Assembly: GCF_000143535.2 (NCBI RefSeq)
Contig: NC_037318.1
Location: 1,116,001 to 1,180,000 of the forward strand
Direction of reading: 5' to 3'
Length of the DNA: 64,000 nt
DNA from: Botrytis cinerea B05.10
Taxonomy: Eukaryota; Ascomycota; Leotiomycetes; Helotiales; Sclerotiniaceae
Shown piece after piece: positions 36,088-48,892 of this stretch (the first letter of the stretch is position 1; each line of letters starts with the position of its first letter). The position numbers were made by a program, and so were the translations under genes. The notes under the pieces are model-generated. The model was given only the letters and a program-made list of their open reading frames with translations, was not told the origin of the DNA and did no database searches.

Positions 36088-37255
36088 ATGTTGGGCAATT
36101 ACAACATTAGCGCGGCCAAAGAGAACTTCCTCAAGGCCAAACCGCGAAAACTGCTATTTCCAGTCATCTATCTCACGATTTTCATTTTGTTTGTACGAAC
36201 GGCTATCGAGCACTCGAGAAATGATGGCAATGTATGGAGTGTCAGCTCTGGGGCCGATAACTCAACTCATGCAGCTCATAATGACATCTCATCCTCATCC
36301 TCATCTTCATCAGAAGATCTCGGAGCAAAGCCCCAGCCCCCAATAGCAAATATAACAACCAGCAACAAAGTAGCCGTCATAATCGAAACCCGACGCTCAG
36401 GCAACATCATTCCTCTAATTCTCCATTTCAGCGCGGTTCTAGGACCGACCTGGCCCCTCATCATCTACACATCTGCGGAAAACTTCGGATCCTTCTCTAC
36501 CTCCGCCGCGCTCCTCCGACACCAGCACTCTGGCCGGGTCATCGTGCGCTCTCTTGCTCCCGGTACCTGGTTCTACAACTGGGACTCTGTATCTGCGTTT
36601 CTGACTACCCGTTGGCTGTGGGAGGATCTAGCGCCGGCTGAGCATATCTTGCTGTTTCAGTCGGATAGCATGTTGTGTGCGAATGCGGCCAGGAGTGTAG
36701 ATGATTTCATGGAATATGATTTGATTGGTGCGCCTATTGAATCGAAATTTGGGCAGGGTTATAATGGAGGTTTAAGTATGAGGAGCAGGAAGACTATCTT
36801 GAGGGTGTTGGATGAGTGGAAGTATAGTGATAATCCACATCCGGCGGAGGATCAGTGGTTCTATGCCAGGTAAGTTTTGGTGGTGTTGGGCTGGAGAGAT
36901 GATGCATATGAGGCTAATGAATGTGTGATGGTCTTAGGTTCAAGGATCTACAAGATCGAGAGTTTGAAGAGGGTATTGAAGATGGGATTAATCTGCCGAG
37001 TATGGAGATTGCAAGAACATTTGCAGTGGAGACGATTGATCATCCTCATCCTTTAGGTACCGATTCCTCTTTTCCTATTTCGCTTTTTGTGGTCTCTATT
37101 TCTATTTGTCTCTTGGATGCAAGAACAAGTATAGAAACTGATACTCGAGCCAAACAGGTCTCCATCAACCTACGAGATACATTCAGCAACACATGATGAG
37201 CTTGGATGAATGGTGTCCGGAATATAAATTGGCTACCACAGACCGGATATCTTGA
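36088..37255 (+). CDS. DUF5672 family glycosyltransferase-like type II membrane protein
   Basis: Three exons, 36088..36869, 36938..37056 and 37158..37255, give 332 residues. A signal anchor lies at residues 22-40 after a basic N-terminus, followed by a Ser-rich stem (68-75). The DUF5672 domain runs from about 94 to 310: KVAVIIETRRSGNIIPLILH, WPLIIYTSAENFG, ILLFQSDSMLC (187-197, a likely DxD-like donor site), DLIGAPIESKFGQGYNGGLS and PAEDQWFYAR. It ends HPLGLHQPTR. The family has a GT-A-like fold and is found near bacterial and fungal glycan loci. Substrate is unknown. The last exon (98 nt) carries the HPLG-LHQP junction expected for the family. Confidence 0.88.
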
Positions 37256-38242
37256 ACTGACTTGGTGGAAGGGAGTTTATTACTGTGATGCTAAATGAGG
37301 CGAAATGGAATGGGTGATGGATACTTTTTTAATTTATTGGGTTCACACGAGGACGAGGGATTGCATTGTGACAGATCGATGGATATAAATTGCAAGTTCT
37401 CTCTCAAAGTGGAAAAATTAAAGATTCGGTCTACAACGGCGAATAATAAGAGAGGTAGACAGATAAAGCATATTTTAACGAACAATTATTTCCTTCCAAT
37501 ATCAGGTAGGCTCATTAGTCGAACGCCAGTATCTTCTTCCCTTTGAGGTACGAAATATATCGTCATGCAAAAAATGAACCCCCATCCTCCGTGTTTGAAC
37601 TCCCCACAATCCCGGGCATAATTTTGTGAACGCTCCTGTCTTGAAACTTCAATATAGCCTCACCCACATTAGAATCTGGCTTCGCCATAACACCCTTCGG
37701 CAAACAGAACATACTGAAATTAACCTGAATTTCCTTTACATTTCCCTCTCCCTCTCCCTTCCTCGTTCAATGCCTAGAAACAAAACTAAATACGAAGGCT
37801 TTAACACGCCATCCCCTTCTACCAACCAAACTACACTTGTAGAAGAATCCTCATCATCTCAATTCCATCCTTATCAAGCCCAACAAAATCGATTCCGCCG
37901 CAGAAAGTGCAGAAATCCAAGTCTCAGAGACCGCTGGTAGTTGAATCAAGATGGATCATACAGCGTTTGTGTATTTTCGACGTATATCTTTGCTTTGATT
38001 GTAAATTTGACTGTGGTGCGGGCTAGATGTTATATGAGTGCCTGGATTTTTGACAACGGTGAGATTCTCGGCAATCGAAATCGGAAGAAAAAAAAAAGCA
38101 TCCATTTCTCCTATACTTGACCTAAAAACCCCTTCATTATGTGCACTTCAAGATGGTCGAGAAGCTCAAAATATCGAATCTTTAATTTTATCTGACGAAA
38201 GGAGAGCGAGAGAGACAGTGAGAGAGTGTGTTTTCATGACGT

Positions 38243-38274
<32 letters not shown>

Positions 38275-38800
38275 CATTCAGATAGATGGTGCCACACAAG
38301 AAAGGATATCAGTCGCGCATTCAAGGAATCATCGCTCTCAGATACATAGGAGTCAGGAATGGGATTTACAACGAATAGTGAAATCTGCAATGGTCTGATT
38401 GATATTGCTATTTTAGCGGTATATTATTGTTATTGGGATGAATAATTTAATAGGAGACAGAGTGGGAAATGCAGCGAAATGCCGCGAAATGAACTTGGAT
38501 TAGTTTGTTCAATACTTTGTAAATCCCTTTAGGGAGCCAGGAAAGAAGGAGTGCATCGATATCAATCTACCACTTCTGCTTTCTCCAAGTCCATTGAATT
38601 GATGACGGTGGATTTTATCTTCGAGTGAGATCCGCGACTCCGCTTCAAACGTACAGTGGATAGGATTCATAGCTCATCCGCATTCGCACCCTAGTTTTTT
38701 CCTTTATACCTGTGAATGTTACTAGAACGACACTTATATATATATATATGACAAAACAAGAAATTCAATTCTTGCACGATTAATAATCGTTGTTCATCAT
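37256..38800. other. intergenic region with a 28-nt poly-T tract
   Basis: No gene is supported. A 56-codon frame starting at 37770 (MPRNKTKYEGFNTPS...) has no recognisable feature. Confidence 0.45.
38247..38274. repeat. poly-T homopolymer, 28 nt
   Basis: There are 28 uninterrupted T bases. This could be an A-tail relic of a retroposon on the minus strand or simple slippage. Confidence 0.9.
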
Positions 38801-41800
38801 CTCGTATCATGAGCAAATAACGGCAGAGTATTGCCCTCACGAGTGACTATTGATTGCACTACCTCGGACTGCCCAATGACATACTATGCACATCAATTCC
38901 CAGCAATCTGGCTATTAGCGTATGTTCGTGCGTTCAGACTCTGCTCCCCGGCCGTCATGTATTAGAAACAATTCCACTAATAGCTCAACCTAAAAAAGAA
39001 CACGCACGCGGTGCGGGCTTGTCAATTCAAATACCTTTTGGGCATTTAGCTTTCGCTGGGATTAATAGGGATGTAAGTCTAGCCTGAGATTCCAACACCG
39101 ACTTTCCAAGTGCACGCTCTGGATTGTTGAGAACGAAGCTAGCTCCGGAGGCGACCGTAGGAAGAAGAAAATAGAAGTTGGGTACCGTTAACAATCCAAC
39201 CTAGTGGTTCGATAATCTAGATCTCACCACGTTGACAGTGGATTTTGAGAGGAAAATCCATGTGCGAGAGACCAGGGGAGGCGAAGTCCCGACACTGATT
39301 CAGAGCTGCCGATGGATCTACTGAGATCTAGACCCGGACTATTCCGCACGGTGCATGCATGAAATTTAGTTTCGAAGGTGTAAATATTGAAGGGGAAAGG
39401 AAAGGGAAGCGAACGACCTACACTAGTAAGCTTGGGCTTTCTCCAGATTGTGTCTTGTTCGGGGGGTTTTTCTGTGTGTTCGGCGTTTTCGTTCGGCTTT
39501 AGCTGGCAGCGCTATTTCGAGACTAAGTACAAATGCTCTCAAGCGTGCATATAGACACCGCACATGCTTTTCAACACGGGGCAGTGCAAGGACATAGCAG
39601 AATGTTTAAGAGAAGAAAGTGGACGTGGGTGGGAATATTGGGGTAATGTCAAGTTGATGCACACATGATACCTACCATATTCTTCCTAGCTAGCGGCCAC
39701 GCCGAGAGCCTTCTAATGCCAAAAACAGCCATCTACCGGTTAATAGGCTTTCTGTGCCTGTGCTAGTCAATAGTATGTGTACCGGAACAGTGGATGAATT
39801 GTCGAAGACACGAGGCAAGCTGACTGGGCCAGTCGAGCTGAAATTACATGGGTAGAGGGTATGTGACATATCTAGCCCGGGTCGTTCCATGCTTTGCAGC
39901 AAAACGGTTCGGAGACATATCGAATTGGGAGTTAGCATCGGCCTTGTTGAGGAATCTTCAATATTTGATGGAAATTGCTAGCTGGACATGATGATACAAG
40001 TTCTGAAATTTTCCGCGTTAGCATAATGGTTCGGCACGTCGAGGAGCGCTTGGATATAAAACCAATAAATACACTTGTTCCATCGATATGGGAATTTTCC
40101 GTCTGTCGTTCCCAGTGACCAATCAATGCTAAGAATACTCTTTCGTGTTCCGACAGTCTGGATGAGGCGGTAGTCAACGCACTGTGTATTCCGGTCTTGT
40201 TTGGCGGTTTCGTTAGATGTCGAGGTAGCGTGCCCAAAAGGAAAACCCTCCACTATGAAAGCGATAGACGATCTGAGTTGAGGGGATTGGACGCGTAGTG
40301 TGATGTGATCGATGGCATCATTGACTATTTGATAGAGATCGAAAATTTTCTTTAAACCGAGTGTCTTTTCGGCATAACCAGAAGGAACAAGTGTTGACAT
40401 CTTCCTTGCAAATTGTTAGTCTCGAGTGCTTGAATGTTTGCTCTGAGCTCACTTGCCGTATGGGCAACATCATAATTAATCATACGAGGCGAAGCACCCT
40501 GCGGCTCACTGCGCACATTGAGTTCTAATTCTTCCCCTTCAGGTAGCTACTAGCAAGAGCACAAGTCAGTCGGTTGGGAGAGATGGTATGCCGCATCTCT
40601 CATCCTACTATTCTTGGCTCTATTGCAAGACTGGTCTTGCGTAATGTCAACGATAGTATTCCGGATATCCTCTAGTAGACATCCAAAGAATGGTGTAGCC
40701 ACAAACTTGAGGCTATTTCTCATGACACAAGGTGTTCCATAGAGGGAATGTGTGATCATTCCATCCACTGAATTCACGGGGCCCATCAAGGAGCAAGCTC
40801 AGACGTATGCATTTCGTGCTTGCACTTCCGAACCAAAGTCTCACTTCTAATAAACAGGAGGGAGTAGATGAGTTGGGGCCTTGGAATAGGATGGTGCGTG
40901 TCGGATGAACATCCTGATTTCCGGTTCCTCTTTGAAGTAAGTCGCATATCACACCCACGACCATGTTTATTTCACCGTTATCAGCCCATCCCATCACTGT
41001 CAGGTGTCCCGGACGACTTCCCACCGCCCTCTGCAAGTATACGCGGTGCGGCTGACTTTTGGCGTTCCCTTTGAAATATGAGACCGGCATTTTCCTTTGA
41101 ATGCATGACCCATCTGGAATGCGTTACTTTATGTTGGCAAAGTGTCATAGGATGGATTTCATAATTTTACAGGACGGTGCTGGTGTATCTAGAACATGTT
41201 GAAATAGAAGCGTACGATTATCTCGGAAACACAAAATACAACAACGCTGAACCTTGGAGCGTCACCGTGACCATGTGCATCTGTCAGTGTCTTGTCCTTT
41301 CAGCCTTTCTTCCGCAATCAAGCTGTCAATCCAATGCATCTCATGATTTCCATCCGTAACAAGAACGTGGGTCTCCCTCCATTGACATGGAAGTAAATGG
41401 TGGCTTTCTTTCTTCCACATTGAAGGTGTAAAAAGGTATCCTGCAGCGAAAGAGTGTGGCAGTAACATCGGGATATTGATTACATAGGTATGTTAATTAC
41501 CCAATTCACAAGTTCAGAACTAGTCAAGTCGTACCGGTCCAATACTATTCGCAGCCGCAAATGTCATTTCATAAGTACCAGGGACATTTGTAACCTCAAC
41601 GCAGCGGCTATATTTTGTGTTCAATGTACTTGGGAAATGTATCTATTTCTGGCAGATTCTTCATTAATCTCCGATGTATCCGACGCCTACTTGGATAACC
41701 TAACAAGTCCAAAAATTCGTGCTCAAGAGCAGAGTAAGTATCTGAAATCTAACATCGACAAGTTTTATAACGAGGAAATTATTGGGGGCGAAGAAAAGCG

Positions 41801-43870
41801 CTATGTAATTAGACCCCTCCATCTGCATCTGGGCGTATTTGCCCCAGGGCATGTCCACAAGATTGCAACCTAGAAGCCACGAACATTCAGTACACATGGC
41901 ATTTCAGGATGCGTCTATGACATCTCGCCATTGAAGCGCTTTTACAGTGCCAGCAAAATCTCAAATCTTGTACGACCGCCGTATGAATCCTGAGCTGTAA
42001 TGAGCAAACCACTTAGAGTCTGGCGCCAAGAAACATTCTTGCTCGTTTCTGTAGGGAAATGTACGCGGCTCCTCAAGCAATGTCGAAAAAAGTCTGCAGC
42101 ACTAGCAGGGAATCATGGACGATTTTCATGTAAGTCTTCGGAGCTCAAAGTGTGGAAGGGTGGTGTAAGCAGACCTAACAGGCCAGGCGTGCTCGCAAGA
42201 AAACATCCTGTAGTAGGTTCGTCGTAATGTATTCAGAAGGATTCCGAAATGCGGTGGTACATGACGGGCACTCCCACGATTTTTTCCTTGTCAGTCTTCT
42301 GGAAGGTCCATGCCATGGGTGTATTAGAGCATCTGTCGAAAAGCCACCAGATGTGGGAAAATTCAAAAACCACATATGCCACACCCGCTTTGCTGGGAAG
42401 GGCTGCTGAGAGAAGGCAGGATGAATGGCATCGCTTATGTCTCCATCAAACCCTTCTATTTACCATGCATACATAGAGTGCGTAAAGCATGCAGTAAGAG
42501 ACTGCAATGCAACAGCCGGTTACCGAATGTGTAGAGGAGAAGCGTTGTTGCAGTTACGAATGTAAGCTGAAAACCTCCATGTGTGTTGGTGGTGTGCATT
42601 ACAGCAAATCTACAGTAGCTTGAGTAGCTTGAGTAGCTAGAGTAGCTAGATGGGTATGGTCGAAGGATTTTCGATTTGGGTAGGATTAAGATAGGGTAAG
42701 TAAGTATTCATGTACGGTAATCAGAATGAGGATAATGGCAATTATTCATCCTGCTCGTATCATCCTACTACTGGTAGCTAGTCATTCGGCAGGAGTTTAC
42801 TACTGTTCATCAATCTCCTTCATCATGTTGCCTCAGGAAATGGGATTGTTGGCATTCTTCACCCACCCCTCCCCCCAAGAATGAGAGCTAACAATCGGGA
42901 GTGGGATATAATGCAAGCAAAGCCGATCAATCGGATCAATTCAGACATTGATTACTTCACATCTCGAGAATGTTGGTGCAACGAGGAAGCGGGAAGTTTC
43001 CCCCCCTCCTGCGTTTTTGCGTTTTTACGTTAGGCATCAGTATTCCAAGGTATGATTCCGGTTCAGATGGAGAAGGCCAAAGCCGTCTTATTACTGTTTT
43101 GATACTCCAGTACTGTAGTACCTGCATAGTACATACATACCGAAACAACGAGATGGACGGAGAAAACTTCGCAAAGAAAAATATCCAACGGTCAAATGGC
43201 AACTCCCCATCCAAATTGGAGATTTCCCGTTGTTCTATCCCCGGTGAAAAGCGAATGCATGCTTGTTCGCTCTAGGATTAATAGGGCGAGCTGATCAATA
43301 CTGGATTTCACTTAGCTTTCTCATTTACCCCTTCATTCACCCCGGAATTGAACCACCACTGTATCTGCTGGAACCACTGTAGGGGTACAAGGCAATGATA
43401 GGGATGAGCCGTAAGCCGCGATGCGATGTGTAGCGACCGCCGTACCCCAAAATTAAACCTGAAGCCCCCATACGATCACTGTCGATCGTTCGGTCGCCTC
43501 TACCGTCGGATGATGATTGTGGAAGTGGATAGCCAGGAATACTACCGAACTCATATGTGCACGCGTGAATGATGAAGAATGCTGGGCGTATACCGGTGTT
43601 GTAGATATTCAGGCACTGTGTTTTGAAGTGTGGTACAGAAGAACCCAAGAACCTTTGGAGAATTCCACAAACCTATCTCCTGTTGATGAGAACACCTTTG
43701 TTGGTATCTTGGAGGGGGTTACTGGGGTACCTGCCTTGTATGGACATTTTTGCGAGATGGTGTGTACGCTTCTACGTGGACAGGGTACCATTTTCAGTTG
43801 ATTGGCACTGTGCTGCATCTTCATAAGGACACTCCGATGTTTTCCGTCTTTACGTACTTTCATATACATA
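38801..43870. other. mosaic of ORF fragments on both strands; possible decayed gene(s)
   Basis: Several frames of 80-140 codons with ordinary amino-acid composition occur here. On the minus strand they lie at 41468-41262, 41090-40713, 40789-40550, 40400-39978 and 39938-39690. On the plus strand they lie at 41490-41873, 42000-42476 and 43517-43801. The minus-strand series is ordered like exons, and an extra open piece near 40545-40440 reads LPEGEELELNVRSEPQGASP. I could not join these with consistent splice phases, and none shows a family motif. A degenerate gene, or a gene whose introns I could not resolve, are both possible. Confidence 0.3.
42613..42651. repeat. 9-bp AGTAGCTTG/AGTAGCTAG tandem repeat
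   Basis: Four consecutive 9-bp units occur, the last two with T-to-A changes. Each carries a GTAGCT core. Confidence 0.7.
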
Positions 43871-46800
43871 TACGTATATCACATCACATACATTCTACTC
43901 TTTCCAATTCCAAAGCTATCTGAACATCTACAAAGTAGACACCTCACTCTCATATCACATCGAAGCTCAGACTCATATAAGATAATACCGAAATCGAGTT
44001 GTAAACATCTTGAACACAGATTCAAACAAGCGGTCTAGACCCCCCATCTATCATATCACAAACCCACCAAGCCCCAATCAGGCAAAATAAACGATTCAGC
44101 CAATGAAACATTCCAAAGGTCACCGAGCGAACATCGCTGAACACCGATCCTGTATATCAAATTAAATATTTTGTACTTTTTGGGTTGTCCACGCTGTAGT
44201 ATCTTTACGTGCTCTCGCTAAAATTTTCGGATTTCCTCGTCTGAAAGACTATGTTTAGCGGGTTGAGCTGAAGTTCAAAGTCACGCATTAGATTGTGATA
44301 CAGTATAACAGTTTCAGGGTTACTTATTTGTGTTTACTCGATATGCCAAGTCTTTTCGATAAATTGGGGATATATGGATGATGGGTATATGGATGTTCGA
44401 CAGAAGAGCAGCTGAAATGTATTTCAGTATCATTAAATGCTGCCTGATCACAGCAAGGTCATCTGAGTACTTTGACGAGAGACGGAGAGTGGGAAAGGTT
44501 ATTTAGTTCATTGGTTTGAAGCAAAGGATTTTTTGTCGCTGTTAAGTTAGATCAAAGAGCTGGATAAGAATAGGATGTATGTCATTGAGTCACCATAGAT
44601 AGATATCAAGTGAGATGCTAAAATATGTAGTAGCGACGATCTACACTTAGAGGATTACCGCAGTATCTGACCCAAATTTCTAGAAAATACTCATCATCGA
44701 CCTGATGACTACTCATTATTCATGAATCCTGTCGTCTAATGAAATCCAAATCCAAACCTAAATCCACATCCACATCCAAACCGTTTCCATTTCACTTTGC
44801 TCTTTCAAACACCACACAACCTCCAACCCTTCTCCCCTCCCCCCTCCCTACTCTAATCCCAGCAGTGAGTAAGCCATAAATAACAAGCTTACATGGAAAC
44901 GAGGATCAATGTGGGTGGTCCCCGAAGCTTAAAGACGCCAATCAATTAGACCCCTGGTCAATGCATTCAAAATTCCAGATTGGCCTTTTCTTTTCTTTTC
45001 TTTTTGTCTCGAGGAAATATTTTATCTTATTAGATTTTGGATTTTTGAGTCTTGACTAAGATGTATCGTACACCTATGTTTTAGACCTACCTACCCAAGT
45101 AAGTAAGTTCCTTTCCGAGCACTTTCTAGACAGGATCAAATACAAATACTTGTAGCAACTAAACACAAGTACCGTGAGCGAGAGGAAAAAAGAAGGAAAT
45201 ATAATGAATGATACGATCGATGAGCATCGAAAATGAACACGAACACGACACTATCCCAATGAAGTACAAGCTTAAAGTATCTCGGATGTTTTCTTTTGTC
45301 ACTCACTACGCATGTCTTTGACAACTACCCAACTTGTCTTGGTATTATCCCAAGGGAAAAAAACATTCGAGAACGCCACCCTTGTTTTTTATTCGTGCAA
45401 GAAGCGCTTGGGAAATGACAGAATCTAGAGTATACATATACATATATTCATACTCACGCTTATACGACAATTTCCAAATATGACAGAAAACATCCCAGAT
45501 CATCGCAATCGATACTGACATACATGGCCCTGGTCTTGTAACTACAGGCTGCATATTTTCTCGAGTCCGATGGTCATGCCCAGATCTTTTCCCCTTCTCC
45601 GAATGCTGTACAGGATGAAGCAAGAAAGAAGCACGACGGGAAAATTGCTGTGCGACGTGAATAATAAGATGTAGGAGAATAAATGTTACGACTTGAAGGG
45701 TCAATCTATCTAGTCTATTGACTTTTCGTACGCCCCAGCTTACTATTCTATTCACGCTGGTTCTAGGATTCTAGGATAGGCTGATGACTAGACCCCTAAG
45801 AATATATAGTAATCATTTCGAATGAGAATAATACCCAAATAACAAGAGTTTTTTTTTTTTCGGATCAGATGCATCGCAGAAAAAAAGAAGCTACAGCCAA
45901 TTTGATCTCACACCAGCCAGAAGTCTGGAAATCCTTAATTTGAGCATTAGAATCAAAATGTGCAGGTCAGACCAAATTGGCATTTCTTCCCCTCTCCCCC
46001 CAAGTTCCCAGGGTTATTTTTTTCTTATTCATCCTGTTTTTCACACACGCCTTGGCTTCAAGCCGCCCGAGCTAAAAAGCTCAGCCAGAACGCCTTTGGG
46101 ACATACTCGCATACGCCCGAAAATAATGCTGGGGGGAAATCCTGGTAATTGAGCATGGGGAACGATGAGTTGAACTGTGTTATTCCAGACGAGACCTTTT
46201 TCAGTGATCGCGTGGATGTGAGCCGACGGGGTCATTATTGGTATGGGGATATTGATATGAAGTCGAGGATTACCATCAGAGTAGTGGGACAAGAGAGACT
46301 AGTAAATAGATAACGTGAAGCTATTCAGCAATGCCATACGATAATTGGTGATTCTACACAGTGCCGTCTCTGAAGCTCTCCACGGAGAACTCCCAGTATC
46401 TATCCCGTCTTTTCATCATATGATATAAAAGTCAAGCTTTTCATTAGCTACAAAGGAGAAGAAACGATCAAAAGCAATGTGATGCATATCTTACCAAGTA
46501 CAATCCTTATTAATCGCATAAAAGAAAAGAAGGAAAAGAGACATGGGAAACATTTAATTCTTAAAGGAGAAATATGAATAAATAATATTATCCAATCAAC
46601 ATCAGAACGAATGAGCGTTCTCCTCTCTCGATAACTGTACGATCGTGATACAATACAATTTTACAAATGAACTACACCTAGTTATACCAATCCCAATACC
46701 TAGGAGGAGAATAAGAAAGTAGAATATTGAATGCGAACATCCTAGGTCGGAATACCTCTGCAACTGTGAAGAACGTAAGCACTTTATATTTATTCAGCAG

Positions 46801-48892
46801 CAACCCTTGAGCGTGTCAGAAACATAGCAAAGCACAGTTGTCGAAATTCGGGCCCAACTCCTATTCACAAGCTGCTGTTGAACAAAGTAGAGAAAGACGA
46901 GGCGAGACGAGACGAAGCGAAAAGAATGATCTGATCCCCAATCCATCGTTGCTATATTCATCAGATATGCAGTTACAATGCTAGGTTGATACTTCCATCC
47001 ATCATATTATCTGAGATCTAAGAATTCAACCCAATGTCACTTCCTCATATGATATGTTACAAACTCCTCCATTCGATCTCATCTTGGATCCAGCGTGCCT
47101 ACTCGTCCGATCTACCTGTGAGTCTGTTGCTCTTCCGCATATTCGGACGGCAGTACATACGCATCCTAATACAGCTGGACATCGCATGCGGGATCAATAT
47201 CGAAAGGAACCGGATCAGCAACAAGCAGCGGCCTAACAGAGCAAATACATCAAAGACTACCTACTTGCATTGCACATAAACCAGTCAGTACCAACGATCG
47301 ATCAACGAATCTGTCATGTCAAGCAAATCATTCCATCGCTAGCCAATAGAATCCAGCAGAGATTTGAAAATCAAATCAATATCACGCTATACTAGAACAG
47401 AATCCTATCGCTCCCATTATTCTTCGAACTACTCTCCATCGAGAAACAATAACCTGAAACCTTGAAGCTTCGCCCAATCTCCAGGACTACTCCGCATACT
47501 ACTCTACTACTATCACTGCCACTCCCACTCAACAACCCCTAAGCACCTGCGAGTAAACATCTAGCATTCAAACCTTTCAACCCTCGATCCTTACCACATC
47601 CCTCGCTCCATGGACTCTCGGTCCCAATCAATCGCAGTTGCAGGACCCCATGTCTTTTTTCAATCTAGTGTGATATTTTCCTGAGCACACCTGTTATCAC
47701 TTAGCCTTATTAGCTCCCAAGAGCTCGGAGGTACCCAGCCATATGACACTAAATTAATCTAATCGCCCCAGACCGCGAAACTCTCTTTTATTTTATTTTT
47801 ACTTTTACTCTTATTCCTGCAACAGCTGGGACTCCTGGGAGCGACTCTAGCCTTATACTAGTGCCCTCCCCCTTAGCACTTTCCCTTTACCATTCGGCCA
47901 GCGAGCGCAACATCCAGTTGGCAGTATTATATTTATTTGATATATTGGATTGGATTATACGTGCGCAATACCAAACAATACCGTCTATTTATTTATATAT
48001 CACTGCATTTCCCCAATCCATCCTCTGTTTCCGATTGACCCAGCGACTTTGATTGATTTATTATTGATTTATTCACTCGCTCGCTCGCTCACTTGATCCA
48101 AACCATTCCTCGTCCCTAAGCTAGGCGGTATTTCCTTTACCACGAGGTCGCCCAGGAAAATCACATCAAATCGAATCAAGCTGGCAGGCATTAGACAGCC
48201 ATTAGACAGCCATTCAAAGGATTGCTTCACCCCTCCAGCTCTGACCAAGAAAGATCCAGCCAAACGCATCTGCAACCCACACTTCAACTACCCTACGAAA
48301 GTCCACACACTACGCACACCACACACCACGCTACTCCATAGGCACAGACCATTTCCCAGGCCTAATAACCTACATAAATCAAGCAGACGCCTCCCCGGCC
48401 GCCATCCAGGTGATCGACAACTCCACATTCTCCATTCCAGTAAATACACTACCCAAAACCCTAACGAACCTACGAGAGTTGACTGATCTCTTGATCTCCA
48501 ATATCCCACCGTCTTTCTGGGTCCAATCCATCCATCCATTCAAAATCAACGGATCCCCTAAGATATTCCACAAGATCAAGAGAGGACTTTGACTCAAAGT
48601 AATCTTTTGCTTCTTCTTTTTCCTCGATTCTCTTACTCTTGCTCTATCATAATCGCCGTCACTTTCACAATCACAAGCAAAGAAAAACAAGTTGGAAAAG
48701 AAGGAGAACATCCCCACTCCCCGTTTTTAACTACTTGCTCCCTCGTTCCCTCGCCTCGGCTGTGCATCTACCCGTCCGAACCAAATACTTTTTTACACGC
48801 GACAACGTGAGTTTGGCGATCCAGAGCAAAAGCAAGGAGCCATCATTTCAAATCCTGCACCGTGGACTTTCCAATAATCTACCACGATTACC
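43871..48892. other. 5-kb gene-free stretch upstream of the FlbC-like gene
   Basis: No supportable gene. The last about 1.5 kb is pyrimidine-rich on the plus strand, with a strong C/T tract at about 48600-48650, a usual fungal promoter feature. A long 5' leader with several upstream ATGs is likely for the FlbC-like transcript. Confidence 0.45.
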
